Positions 10,077 through 17,882 of a stretch of 47,075 bases of DNA are shown here, one piece after another; positions within the stretch are counted from its first letter, which is position 1; each line of letters opens with the position of its first letter. Location: contig JAAYEI010000023.1 in NCBI GenBank assembly GCA_012728815.1, forward strand, positions 1 to 47,075, given 5' to 3'. The notes beneath the pieces were generated by a model, which worked only from the letters and a program-made list of their open reading frames with translations, searched no databases and was not told the origin of the DNA. Source of the stretch: Clostridiales bacterium. GTDB lineage: Bacteria; Bacillota; Clostridia; Christensenellales; Aristaeellaceae. The position numbers and the translations under genes were made by a program.

Positions 10077-10471
10077 CGGGCAGCAAACCAGGCCCGCGCC
10101 AGGCGGATGTCCTCCCTGATGGCCACCATCATCTGCTCCTTGGTGTCAAAGGTGAGCTCCGGCCGGATGTAGTGCAGGTAGCGCACCAGCACCCGCTGGT
10201 TGTAAATGTCCTCATCAAAATCAAACAGGTGGATTTCCACCGCGGGCAGACCGCCGGGCACAGTGGGGTGGTACCCCTGGTTGAGCACCCCCTCCACCAC
10301 GCGGTTGCCCTGGTCAAGCAGCACCAGCTCGGCCACATAGATGCCGTCCTCCAGGGCCATTTGCCCGGGATGGTAAGGGATGTTGGCGGTGGGAATCCCC
10401 AGCGCGCGCCCCACCTGCTTGCCCTGCACCACCACGCCTTCCAGCACTGTCAGAAACCCGTTCCCGTCCAT
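10061..10471 (-). CDS. Stand-alone riboflavin kinase (RibF C-terminal domain only)
   Basis: Matches the flavokinase domain that phosphorylates riboflavin to FMN. 136 aa. Seen: G-K-Q-V-GRALGIPTANI with the PTAN motif that contacts ATP/Mg, DGIYVAELVLL, the beta-barrel strand VEGVLNQGYHPTV, the catalytic glutamate in AVEIHLFDFDEDIY, and the C-terminal YIRPELTF(D)TKEQMMVAI. The usual bacterial RibF carries an N-terminal FMN adenylyltransferase domain of about 180 residues; it is absent here, and an AAGGTG site directly upstream of ATG 10471 argues against a missed extension. So this gene would make FMN but not FAD; a separate RibF may exist elsewhere. It has its own TTGACA promoter. Confidence 0.85.
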   Translation of the reverse strand: MDGNGFLTVLEGVVVQGKQVGRALGIPTANIPYHPGQMALEDGIYVAELVLLDQGNRVVEGVLNQGYHPTVPGGLPAVEIHLFDFDEDIYNQRVLVRYLHYIRPELTFDTKEQMMVAIREDIRLARAWFAARQSRR

Positions 10472-10508
10472 TTCGCACCTTCACGCTTCCTATCATTGAC
10501 CGCTTCAT

Positions 10509-10538
10509 CATATAGCCTCTGGCGCATGCCCTTGTCAA
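10509..10538 (-). promoter_or_regulatory. Promoter of the riboflavin kinase gene
   Basis: -35 TTGACA (10538-10533), 18-nt spacer, -10 TATATG (10514-10509). I saw no FMN riboswitch in the short leader. Confidence 0.55.
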
Positions 10539-10591
10539 GCGCCTGCCGCAGCAGGCACCAAGAGCAAACCAGAAAATGTGCATGGACGGCG

Positions 10592-10620
10592 TTGACCCTG
10601 CCGCTGCCCGGTGCTAAGGT
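10592..10620 (+). promoter_or_regulatory. Promoter of the HD-domain gene
   Basis: -35 TTGACC (10592-10597), 17-nt spacer, weak -10 TAAGGT (10615-10620), 27 nt before the start. Confidence 0.4.
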
Positions 10621-10647
10621 GGGGCCAATGACACCATGGAGGATGAG

Positions 10648-11223
10648 ATGGACAGAACACAGGCCCTGGCCCTGCTCAGGCGGCACAACCAGGAAACCTT
10701 TCACCTTCAGCACGCGCTCACCCTGGAGCAGGTGCTAGGCTGGTTCGCGCAGGAACTGGGCTATGGGGAGGAGCGCGCGCACTGGGAGTTGGTGGGCCTG
10801 CTGCACGACCTGGATTTTGAGCAGCACCCGGAGCGCCACTGCGAGGTGACGCCGGTGCTGCTGCGGGACGCCGGCTTTGACGAGGGCTTTATCCGCTCGG
10901 TCATCTCTCATGGTTACGGCATCTGCCAGGGCAGCCCGGCGCCTGAACACCAGATGGAGAAGGTGCTGTTTGCCACGGATGAGTTGACCGGGCTGATCGG
11001 CGCGGCCGCGCTGATGCGCCCCTCCCGCTCGGTCATGGACATGGAATTGAAGTCGCTCAAGAAGAAGTTCAAGGACAAGTCCTTCGCCGCCGGCTGCTCA
11101 CGGGACACCATCAGCCAGGGCGCGCAGATGCTGGGCTGGGAGCTGGACGAGCTGCTGGACAAAACCCTGCAGGCCATGAAGGCCAGCGAGCAGACCATCC
11201 GCCGGCAGGTGGAGAAGCTGTAG
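10648..11223 (+). CDS. HD-domain hydrolase of unknown substrate
   Basis: 191-aa soluble protein of the HD superfamily, metal-dependent phosphohydrolases. The HD signature is in HWELVGLLHDLDFEQHPERH, with further histidines in ISHGYG that fit the remaining metal ligands. Residues about 105-125 (FATDELTGLIGAAALMRPS) resemble the helical part of HDIG-type hydrolases found in many Clostridia. The start at 10648 follows a GGAGG site by 5 nt. An ATG at 10636 would include that site in the coding sequence. Substrate unknown; it stands alone between the riboflavin kinase and tRNA-Val, so context does not help. Confidence 0.75.
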   Translation: MDRTQALALLRRHNQETFHLQHALTLEQVLGWFAQELGYGEERAHWELVGLLHDLDFEQHPERHCEVTPVLLRDAGFDEGFIRSVISHGYGICQGSPAPEHQMEKVLFATDELTGLIGAAALMRPSRSVMDMELKSLKKKFKDKSFAAGCSRDTISQGAQMLGWELDELLDKTLQAMKASEQTIRRQVEKL

Positions 11224-11273
11224 GCAGCGGCCTGGCCCGCCGCATCAAGCAGACATAACCAGCGCATAGAAAA

Positions 11274-11293
11274 AAAGCCGCATACACGGCTTT
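11274..11293. terminator. Bidirectional terminator between the HD gene and tRNA-Val
   Basis: AAAGCCG (11274-11280) pairs with CGGCTTT (11287-11293) around a 6-nt loop. On the minus strand the hairpin is followed by a run of seven T and ends the tRNA-Val transcript; on the plus strand four T follow, which may end the HD gene. Confidence 0.75.
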
Positions 11294-11295
11294 TG

Positions 11296-11371
11296 TGGTG
11301 GTCTGTACTGGACTCGAACCAGTGACCCCATCGATGTGAACGATGTGCTCTACCAACTGAGCCAACAGACC
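11296..11371 (-). tRNA. tRNA-Val (anticodon CAC)
   Basis: A full cloverleaf reads on the minus strand in 76 nt. Acceptor GGTCTGT pairs with ACAGACC. The D arm is GCTC...GAGC, the anticodon stem CATCG/CGATG, the 7-nt loop TTCACAT with anticodon CAC (reads GUG), a 5-nt variable region GGGTC, and the T arm ACTGG-TTCGAGT-CCAGT. The discriminator is A and the 3' CCA is encoded. A TTGACG/TAATCT promoter lies about 25 nt upstream and a terminator follows immediately, so it is a single-gene unit. Confidence 0.96.
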
Positions 11372-11395
11372 AGACGCTCAAAACGGAGCAAAAAA

Positions 11396-11424
11396 AGATT
11401 ACCATTCCCGGCGGGATTCGTCAA
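11396..11424 (-). promoter_or_regulatory. Promoter of tRNA-Val
   Basis: -35 TTGACG (11424-11419), 17-nt spacer, -10 TAATCT (11401-11396), ending 25 nt before the mature tRNA 5' end. Confidence 0.65.
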
Positions 11425-11516
11425 GCGCGAAATGCGCACCACACGCAAATTCTTTGAGCCTGGCGGGAAACACAGCCCTGCCAATGGTGAAATGTTACGA
11501 AACTCTATCTGTTTGT

Positions 11517-11544
11517 TTGCCAATCCTTTACTTTCATGTATAAT
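11517..11544 (+). promoter_or_regulatory. Promoter of the DUF4956-VTC operon
   Basis: -35 TTGCCA (11517-11522), 16-nt spacer, perfect -10 TATAAT (11539-11544), 39 nt before the start codon. The rest of the stretch from 11425 to 11583 shows nothing I can name. Confidence 0.55.
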
Positions 11545-11583
11545 GGGTCAGGTTATCAGATGGATGCACGGGAGGTTCACAGG

Positions 11584-12294
11584 ATGGGCATTTTGGCACA
11601 GACGGCACAGCAGACGGGACAGCTGAGCAAGTCAGACATCGCGCTGAGCGGCTGGTGGTCTGACCAGTTCTCGCGGATCCTACCCATTGACATCATTCAG
11701 GTGCTGGCGTTCGCGCTGTTTTCCAGCATCATCATCTCCTTGGTGTACCGCAAAACCTACCGCGGCGTGCTGTACAACCCCACCTTTTCCACCACCCTGA
11801 TTTTGCTGACCCTGGTCACCTCGCCCGTGGTCATGGCCATTGGCAGCAACGTGGCACTGTCCATGGGCATGGTGGGCGCGCTGTCCATCGTGCGCTTCCG
11901 CACCGCGGTCAAGGACCCCATTGACACCGCCTACATGTTCTGGTCCATCACCATGGGCATCCTGATTGGCTCCAAGCTGTACATCATCTCCATGATCGTG
12001 GTGGCCGCCATCACCATGATGATGATTGGCCTGTCCTTTGTGCGCATGCGCACCAACGAAAACTACCTGCTGGTGCTGCACTATGACCCTGCCGCCGAGC
12101 AGGAGATTGAGGCGGAGCTGCACCGCGGGGTGCGCAACTACCGCGTGCGCAGCAAGACCATTACCCGCTCCGGCGCTGAGATGACGGTGGACCTGCGGCT
12201 GCACCAGCGCGCTGACATTGTCAGCCACATGCTGGACATCCAGGGCGTGTATGACGCCACCCTGGTGGCCGTCCAGAACGAGACCGCGGTCTGA
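11584..12294 (+). CDS. DUF4956 membrane protein
   Basis: 236-aa integral membrane protein. Three to four hydrophobic helices are visible between residues about 35 and 155 (for example LAFALFSSIIISLVY, TLILLTLVTSPVVMAI, MGILIGSKLYIISMIVVAAITMMMIGL). Between them sits the conserved SMGMVGALSIVRFRTAVKDP segment that marks DUF4956. The C-terminal 80 residues are a soluble alpha/beta domain. DUF4956 genes are regularly paired with VTC-domain genes, as here: the next start is 3 nt past this stop. That pairing suggests a polyphosphate or envelope-related complex, but the biochemical role is not established. Start at 11584 has a GGGAGG site 8 nt upstream. Confidence 0.85.
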   Translation: MGILAQTAQQTGQLSKSDIALSGWWSDQFSRILPIDIIQVLAFALFSSIIISLVYRKTYRGVLYNPTFSTTLILLTLVTSPVVMAIGSNVALSMGMVGALSIVRFRTAVKDPIDTAYMFWSITMGILIGSKLYIISMIVVAAITMMMIGLSFVRMRTNENYLLVLHYDPAAEQEIEAELHRGVRNYRVRSKTITRSGAEMTVDLRLHQRADIVSHMLDIQGVYDATLVAVQNETAV

Positions 12295-12297
12295 TCC

Positions 12298-12999
12298 ATG
12301 CCGCCGCTTGTTCGTCATGAGCTGAAGTACTACATCAGCCAGTCCCAGTACCAGGTGCTGGCCCGCTTGTTGCGGGTGCTGCTGGACCGTGACGCGCACA
12401 GCGATGAGAACGGCGAGTATCACATCCGTTCCCTGTATTTTGACACCATTGACGACGCGGCGCTGACGGAAAAAGTGGCCGGCGTGAGAAACCGGAACAA
12501 GTACCGCATCCGCATCTACAACTGCTCAGACAGCTTCATCCGCATGGAATGCAAAAGCAAATATGAAAACTATATCTACAAGCGCCAGGCGCAGATCACC
12601 AGGGATTTAAGCGAGCAGCTGATAACAGGTGACCCGAGCGGGCTGGAAAACACCTCCAGCGGCCTGCTGCGGGAGGTGTTCCGGGAGATGCGCATCAACC
12701 TGCTCAGGCCGGTGGTGATTGTGGACTATGTGCGCGAAGCCTACCTGCACCCGGTGGAGGAGGTGCGCATCACCTTTGACAAGCAGCTGCGCAGCGGCTT
12801 GTTCTCCCACGACCTGTTCAACCCTGCCCTGCCCACCGTGCCGCCCCTGGCGGCCGACCAGGTGATCATGGAGGTCAAGTTCAACCGTTTCCTGCCCCAA
12901 TACCTCAAGGAGGTGCTCAGCCTGGCCGCCGGCTGGTCCCAGCGCAGCGCCATTTCCAAATACACGCTGTGCCGCATGTTCGAGGGCAAGGAGTTTTAG
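12298..12999 (+). CDS. VTC-domain (polyphosphate polymerase-like) protein
   Basis: 233-aa soluble protein of the CYTH-like VTC family, which in yeast Vtc4 makes polyphosphate from ATP inside a beta-tunnel. Features that fit the tunnel family: RHELKYYIS at the start, YHIRSLYFDT, a basic NRNKYRIRIYN strand, IRMECKSKYENYIYKR, and the C-terminal VIMEVKFNRFLP plus SKYTLCRM. Alternating Lys/Arg/Glu on beta strands is what the family uses to bind triphosphates and metal. It starts 3 nt after the DUF4956 stop and is surely co-transcribed. In related loci a CotH kinase or an extracellular protein often joins the pair; neither is next to it here. Catalysis is likely but not shown. Confidence 0.82.
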   Translation: MPPLVRHELKYYISQSQYQVLARLLRVLLDRDAHSDENGEYHIRSLYFDTIDDAALTEKVAGVRNRNKYRIRIYNCSDSFIRMECKSKYENYIYKRQAQITRDLSEQLITGDPSGLENTSSGLLREVFREMRINLLRPVVIVDYVREAYLHPVEEVRITFDKQLRSGLFSHDLFNPALPTVPPLAADQVIMEVKFNRFLPQYLKEVLSLAAGWSQRSAISKYTLCRMFEGKEF

Positions 13000-13050
13000 C
13001 CCTGCTTCCACCAACGATCAATCAGGACATCAAACAGGAGGTACGCCCCT

Positions 13051-14409
13051 TTGCCGCCAAGGCCCGGTCCGCTGGACATCGAGATTGAAAGCCTGGGTTA
13101 TCAGGGCGAGGGCGTGGGCCGCCTGGAGGATGGCAGGGTGGTGTTTGTGCCGTTCGCCCTGGGCGGCGAACGGGTGCGGGCACGCCTGGTTCAGCAAAAG
13201 AAAAGCCATGCCACCGCGCGGCTGGTGGAGGTGCTGCGCCCCTCCCCTGACCGGGTGGCGCCCCCCTGCCCGGTGTTTGGCCGCTGCGGGGGCTGCGCCA
13301 GCCAGCACATGGGCTACACGGCTGAGCTGGCCTTCAAACGCGAGGCCGTCGCCAACAACCTGCAAAAAATCGCCAGGCTTGACACCCCGGTGCCTCCGGT
13401 GGCGGGGATGAACAGCCCCTGGCGCTACCGCAACAAAACCACCTGGCAGATCCACCAGCAGGACGGCCAGCCCCAGGCGGGCTTTTTTGCTGCGGGCAGC
13501 CACCAGCTGGTGCGCACCGACGACTGCCTGATTGCCCACCCCGCCTCAGCCAGGGCAAGGCACGCCCTGCTGGACTGGATGACAGCCCACCGGATAGAGG
13601 GTTATGAGCCCGCTGGCGGGACCGGATTGGTGCGCCAGTTGATCACGCGGGTCAATGAGCAAAACCAAATGATGGTGCTGCTTGTCCTGACGCGGGACAG
13701 GCTGCCCCAGACAGACGACCTGCTGTCCAGGCTGCGCGCCGTCCTGCCCGGCCTTGTCAGCGTATGCAGCATCAGCGCGCCACGGGCAGAGGATGAGAAC
13801 AGGCCGCGGCCTGTGGCCTGCCTCATGGGCAAGCCCTGCCTGGACATGGACCTGGAGGGGCTGCGCCTGCGCCTCTCCCCCACGTCCTTCTACCAGGTCA
13901 ACCACCACATCACGCGGCTGCTGTACCACCATGTCATCCAGCAGGCTGTCAGGCGCCCTGAGGATGTTGTGATTGACATTTACAGCGGCGTGGGTACCAT
14001 GAGCTTGCTGGCCGCGCGCGCGGCCGGACAGGTATATGGGCTGGAGCTGTCCCCCCAGGCTGTGGCGGACGCGTGGCACAACGCGCGGGTCAATGGCCTG
14101 GACCATGTGCGCTTCATTCAGGGCGCGGCGGAAACAGAGCTGCCCGGCCTGGTGCAATCCGGTGTCCGGGCGGACGCCATCATCCTGGACCCGCCCAGGC
14201 AGGGCGCGCATCCCAGGGTGCTGGCGGCCATCGCGCAAGCCCGGCCCAGGCGCCTGGTGTACATCAGCTGCCACCCCGCCACCCAGGCAAGGGACGCCCG
14301 CGCGCTGGCGCAGGCTGGTTACCTCCCCGTCTCAAGCCAGGCCTTTGACATGTTCTGCAAGACCTCAAGGGTGGAGCATGTCCTGACCTTTACAAGGAGC
14401 GAGCTATGA
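13051..14409 (+). CDS. rlmD: 23S rRNA (uracil-C5)-methyltransferase, RlmD/RlmCD type
   Basis: SAM-dependent m5U methyltransferase of the TrmA/RlmC/RlmD family, acting on 23S rRNA. 452 aa. Seen: an N-terminal TRAM RNA-binding domain (residues about 5-58), an iron-sulfur cysteine cluster in CPVFGRCGGC (about 72-81), SAM-binding DIYSGVGTMSLLAA, DPPRQGAHP, and the catalytic-cysteine loop YISCHPATQARD near the C-terminus (most relatives have SCNP, so His here is a small deviation). The start is a TTG with AGGAGGT 8 nt upstream. pepT follows with an ATGA overlap, implying translational coupling. In Firmicutes one such enzyme (RlmCD) may modify both U747 and U1939; which site is used here cannot be read from the sequence. 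Confidence 0.88.
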   Translation: MPPRPGPLDIEIESLGYQGEGVGRLEDGRVVFVPFALGGERVRARLVQQKKSHATARLVEVLRPSPDRVAPPCPVFGRCGGCASQHMGYTAELAFKREAVANNLQKIARLDTPVPPVAGMNSPWRYRNKTTWQIHQQDGQPQAGFFAAGSHQLVRTDDCLIAHPASARARHALLDWMTAHRIEGYEPAGGTGLVRQLITRVNEQNQMMVLLVLTRDRLPQTDDLLSRLRAVLPGLVSVCSISAPRAEDENRPRPVACLMGKPCLDMDLEGLRLRLSPTSFYQVNHHITRLLYHHVIQQAVRRPEDVVIDIYSGVGTMSLLAARAAGQVYGLELSPQAVADAWHNARVNGLDHVRFIQGAAETELPGLVQSGVRADAIILDPPRQGAHPRVLAAIAQARPRRLVYISCHPATQARDARALAQAGYLPVSSQAFDMFCKTSRVEHVLTFTRSEL

Positions 14410-15617
14410 ACAAGACCCTGGAACGCTTCTTGCGCTACGCGCGCATGGACACCACCAGCAACGAGCTTGCAGCTGAATCGCCAAGCAGTGCCGGGCAATG
14501 GGCGCTGGCCCGCATGCTGGAGGGCGAGCTGAAGGCCATGGGATGCGAGAAGGTGCGGCTGGACGAACACTGCAACGTCTACGGCCTGGTGCCCGCCAAC
14601 ACCCAGGGCCAGCCCAGCATCGCCCTGCTGGCCCATCTGGACACCGCGGACGCGGTGCCGGGCAGGAACTTTTCGCCCTGGGTGACCCGGTATGAGGGCC
14701 AGGACATCCTGCTGAATGAGCAGCTGGGCATCAAGCTGTCAGCGGATGATTTCCCGGCGCTCAAGGATTACCTGGGCCAGGAGCTGGTGGTGACAGACGG
14801 CACCACGGTGCTGGGGGCGGATGACAAGGCCGGCATCGCCGCCATCATGGCCGCAGGCGAGGCGCTGCTGGCCACCGCCAGCATCCCCCATGGGGATGTG
14901 TGGCTGGTGTTTACGCCTGATGAGGAGATTGGCGCAGGCGCGGAACTGCTGGACCTGGAATACATCAAGGCCGACTTTGGCTACACGGTGGACGGCGGCG
15001 CGCTCAATGAGATTGAGTATGAAAATTTCTACGCCGCCTCCGCCCGGGTCATCATCAATGGGCGCAACGTGCACCCGGGCTATGCCAAGGGCAAGATGAT
15101 CAACGCGTCCAAGGTGGCCATGGAATACCACCAGCTGCTGCCCCAGGAGCAGTGCCCGGAGATGACGGAAGGCTATGAGGGCTTCTTCCACCTGCGCAAC
15201 CTGCAGGGCAACGAGGAGAACGCGGTGCTTGATTACCTCATCCGGGACCATGACAAGGCCCTGTTCAGCCAAAAGAAGCTGACCATGGAAAACGCGGCGC
15301 GGCAGATTAACCAACGCTACCCCAAGGGCACGGCGGAATTGGAGCTCAAGGACAGCTACGCCAACATGCGCGAGGTGATTGAGCGTGCCCCCCATGTCAT
15401 CGCCCGGGCCGAGCGGGCCATCAGCGCCTGCGGGATGAGCCCGGTTTCGCGCCCCATCCGGGGCGGCACGGACGGCGCGCGGCTGTCCTTCCGCGGCCTG
15501 CCCTGTCCCAACCTGGGCACGGGCGGCGTGAACTGGCACAGCGTATATGAGTTTCTGCCTGTGGAGGCGCTGGAAAAAGCGGCAAAGGTACTGGTAGAAA
15601 TTGTCAGAGCCCAGTAG
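14406..15617 (+). CDS. pepT: Peptidase T (tripeptide aminopeptidase)
   Basis: Cytoplasmic dizinc M20B peptidase that removes N-terminal residues from tripeptides. 403 aa, close to the family length of about 410. Metal and catalytic motifs visible: ALLAHLDTADAVPG (first His and catalytic Asp), LGADDKAGIAAIMA (bridging Asp), FTPDEEIGAG (Glu-Glu), YTVDGGALNEIEYENF, dimerisation-domain NVHPGYAKGKMINA, and the last metal His in PNLGTGGVNWHSVYEFLP. Its ATG overlaps the rlmD stop (ATGA), and the following MATE gene starts within its last 17 nt, so the three genes are coupled. Confidence 0.95.
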   Translation: MNKTLERFLRYARMDTTSNELAAESPSSAGQWALARMLEGELKAMGCEKVRLDEHCNVYGLVPANTQGQPSIALLAHLDTADAVPGRNFSPWVTRYEGQDILLNEQLGIKLSADDFPALKDYLGQELVVTDGTTVLGADDKAGIAAIMAAGEALLATASIPHGDVWLVFTPDEEIGAGAELLDLEYIKADFGYTVDGGALNEIEYENFYAASARVIINGRNVHPGYAKGKMINASKVAMEYHQLLPQEQCPEMTEGYEGFFHLRNLQGNEENAVLDYLIRDHDKALFSQKKLTMENAARQINQRYPKGTAELELKDSYANMREVIERAPHVIARAERAISACGMSPVSRPIRGGTDGARLSFRGLPCPNLGTGGVNWHSVYEFLPVEALEKAAKVLVEIVRAQ

Positions 15618-16944
15618 GTTATTCACCCCCAAGGCGATTCAAAAACTGCTCATTCCCTTGATCTTTGAGCAGTTTATGATTGTGCTGGTCGGCCTGGCGG
15701 ACGCCATGATGCTGTCAGGCATCAGCGAGTCGGCGCTGGCCGCCTTTTCATTGGTGGACAGCGTCAACCACCTGCTGACCCAGCTGTTCATGGCCATTGG
15801 CGCGGGCGGGTCCATCATCGCCGCGCAGTACATCGGCAGCAGCGACCGAAAAAACGCTGAGAACACCGCGACCCAGGCCGCGCTGATGGTGCTGGCGGTG
15901 TCAGCCCTCATCGCGGTGCCGGTGATGCTGTTCAACAGCCCCATCCTGCGCTTGCTCTACCCCAAAATCAACGCGGGCATCCGCGGCTACGCGCAGCGCT
16001 ACCTGCTGCTCAGCGCCCTGTCCTACCCCTTCCTGGCGCTGTACAACACCGGCACCGGCATGCTGTATGCCCAGGGCTTCAGCAAGCTGTCCATGATGAC
16101 CTCCATCGTCATGAACTCGGCCAAAATCTTGATGAACATTGTCTTCATCCGCAGCCTGCACCTGGACATCCAGGGCGCGGGGCTGGCCACCATCCTCTCC
16201 CGGTTGATCGGCGCCTTCATGGTGACCTATTTCCTGATGGACCAGCATGCCCCCATCCACTACCCCAGGCCTTTCAGGCCGCGCCTTGACCTGGGGGCCA
16301 TCCGGCGCATTTTGCGCGTGGCCCTGCCGGGGGGGCTGGAGAACATCATCTTCCTCACCAGCAAGCTCATCATCGGCATGATGATTGCCAGCTTCTCCAG
16401 CGCCATGATCGCGGCCAACGCCGCCGTCAACACCATCTCCACCTATGTCAGCGTGCCGGCCAACGCCATCAACCTGGCCACCATCACCATTGTCAGCCAG
16501 TGCATCGGCGCCAACCGGGGGGAGGAGGCCAGGCGCGCCACCCTGAGCCTGCAGAAGGCAACCTACATCTCCCTGCTGTTCACCTGTAGCCTGGTGGCCA
16601 TATTTTCAGGCCCCATCACAGGCATGCTGAACCTGAGCCAGGAGGCACACACCTACACCCGGCAGATTGTGCTGATCTATTGTCTTGTTGCTGTCTTCCT
16701 CTGGGCGCCCGCCTTCGGCCTGCCCAACAGCCTGCGCGCGGCGGGCGACAACCGCTTTGTGATGCTGGCCGCCGTGTTCAGCGTGGTGGTGATGCGCGTG
16801 GGCGGCTCCTTTGTCCTGGGCAGCCTGATGGGCCTGCAGGTTTATGGCGTATGGTACGCGATGTACCTGGACTGGCTGGTCCGCGCCGCCTTCTTCGTGT
16901 GGCGCTTCAAAAGCAACCGCTGGATGCAGCACAGGCTGGTTTAG
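15601..16944 (+). CDS. MATE-family efflux transporter
   Basis: Multidrug and toxin extrusion family antiporter of the cytoplasmic membrane. 447 aa with about twelve hydrophobic helices in two similar halves. Family marks: FEQFMIVLVGLADAMMLSGI at the first helix, AIGAGGSIIAAQYIG, GTGMLYAQGFSK, ALPGGLENIIFLTSK opening the second half, and SLRAAGDNRFVM late in the protein. I use the TTG at 15601, which overlaps pepT by 17 nt and has a weak AAAGG-type site upstream. No better in-frame start gives a full first helix. Substrate unknown. A second, only distantly similar MATE gene lies at 38285. Confidence 0.88.
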   Translation: MSEPSRLFTPKAIQKLLIPLIFEQFMIVLVGLADAMMLSGISESALAAFSLVDSVNHLLTQLFMAIGAGGSIIAAQYIGSSDRKNAENTATQAALMVLAVSALIAVPVMLFNSPILRLLYPKINAGIRGYAQRYLLLSALSYPFLALYNTGTGMLYAQGFSKLSMMTSIVMNSAKILMNIVFIRSLHLDIQGAGLATILSRLIGAFMVTYFLMDQHAPIHYPRPFRPRLDLGAIRRILRVALPGGLENIIFLTSKLIIGMMIASFSSAMIAANAAVNTISTYVSVPANAINLATITIVSQCIGANRGEEARRATLSLQKATYISLLFTCSLVAIFSGPITGMLNLSQEAHTYTRQIVLIYCLVAVFLWAPAFGLPNSLRAAGDNRFVMLAAVFSVVVMRVGGSFVLGSLMGLQVYGVWYAMYLDWLVRAAFFVWRFKSNRWMQHRLV

Positions 16945-17861
16945 CCGACAAAGATCTGGTTCAAATCGCGGCTCAGGCCGCTGTTGTTGTCCCCCACCAG
17001 GCCCACCAGCAGGTAGGCTTCGTTGAGGGCGTCATACTGCAGCTCGTTCAGAAAACGGAAGTTTTCTACCTTGCCGGTGGAGTTGACGTGCATGCGCGGC
17101 CCGGTGCAGCGGTGCAGGATGCTGCCGATGTAGATGTGGTCCTGGTCCTTGTAGGTGATGGGCAGGTTCTGGGCGATCATGTCCTGCACCTCCAGCAGCA
17201 GCTGGGGAATGTCCAGGCTGATTGCCCGGTCAAAGCGCAGGAAGAAGCCGCGGCGCACATCGCCGTGGGCGTATTTGCCCACGTTGCGGCTCATCAGCGC
17301 GTGCTCGGTCAGGTCCTCCGCGGTGTGGGCCATGCGGCGGTACTTGATGGAGGCGAACACTGTCTTGGCGATGTCAGCGGGCTCAGGCCCAAAGACGGTC
17401 GGCCGGGACACGATGATTTCGTCCCCGATGCCGATGAGCAAGGCAGCGTTGAAGTTTAATAAGGGGAAAATCAGGTCAAAATGCTCAATGACCACGCGCT
17501 TGCCCTTGTCCAGCGCGATCAGCACCGCCTCCGCCAGCTGGGGCAGGGAGGTAAAGGCCGATTCAAAGCGCGCGTCCATGTGGTAGGTGTGCGCCTGGTA
17601 AAACCCGGTGTCATCGATGTCCAGCAAGGGCAGCGGGCGCACGTTGACGCCGTTGTCGTCATTGGTCAGCTCCAGCCCCGGGAACATGCCGCGGATGAGC
17701 AGGCTTTTGCCGCTGCCCGCCTCGCCGATGATGCCGATGAGATTGTCAAAGGCGGTCAGGTGGCGCTGGGCGATGTCCCGGCCAATCTGCACCATGCGCG
17801 CGTAGCCCCGCGGGGCGAAATAGACGCTGTAGAGCGGTTCCTGGCTGGCAAGCTGGGTCAT
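16941..17861 (-). CDS. P-loop protein at the end of the glutamate mutase operon
   Basis: 306-aa soluble protein with a clear Walker A motif GEAGSGKS (about residues 45-52) and a hydrophobic Walker B-like strand KRVVIEHFDLIFPLL. The C-terminal part contains HRCTGPRMHVNSTGKVENFRF. I recall proteins of this type being annotated with an 'alanine-tRNA synthetase second additional domain' in glutamate-fermentation loci; I cannot confirm that here, and it has no aminoacylation domain. It begins 21 nt after the methylaspartate ammonia-lyase stop, so it belongs to the same transcript. A nucleotide-dependent accessory role for the mutase or pathway (for example cofactor handling) is conceivable but only inferred. 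Its stop overlaps the convergent MATE stop by 4 nt. Confidence 0.7.
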   Translation of the reverse strand: MTQLASQEPLYSVYFAPRGYARMVQIGRDIAQRHLTAFDNLIGIIGEAGSGKSLLIRGMFPGLELTNDDNGVNVRPLPLLDIDDTGFYQAHTYHMDARFESAFTSLPQLAEAVLIALDKGKRVVIEHFDLIFPLLNFNAALLIGIGDEIIVSRPTVFGPEPADIAKTVFASIKYRRMAHTAEDLTEHALMSRNVGKYAHGDVRRGFFLRFDRAISLDIPQLLLEVQDMIAQNLPITYKDQDHIYIGSILHRCTGPRMHVNSTGKVENFRFLNELQYDALNEAYLLVGLVGDNNSGLSRDLNQIFVG

Positions 17862-17882
17862 GGGCGGCTCACTTTCCAGCGA

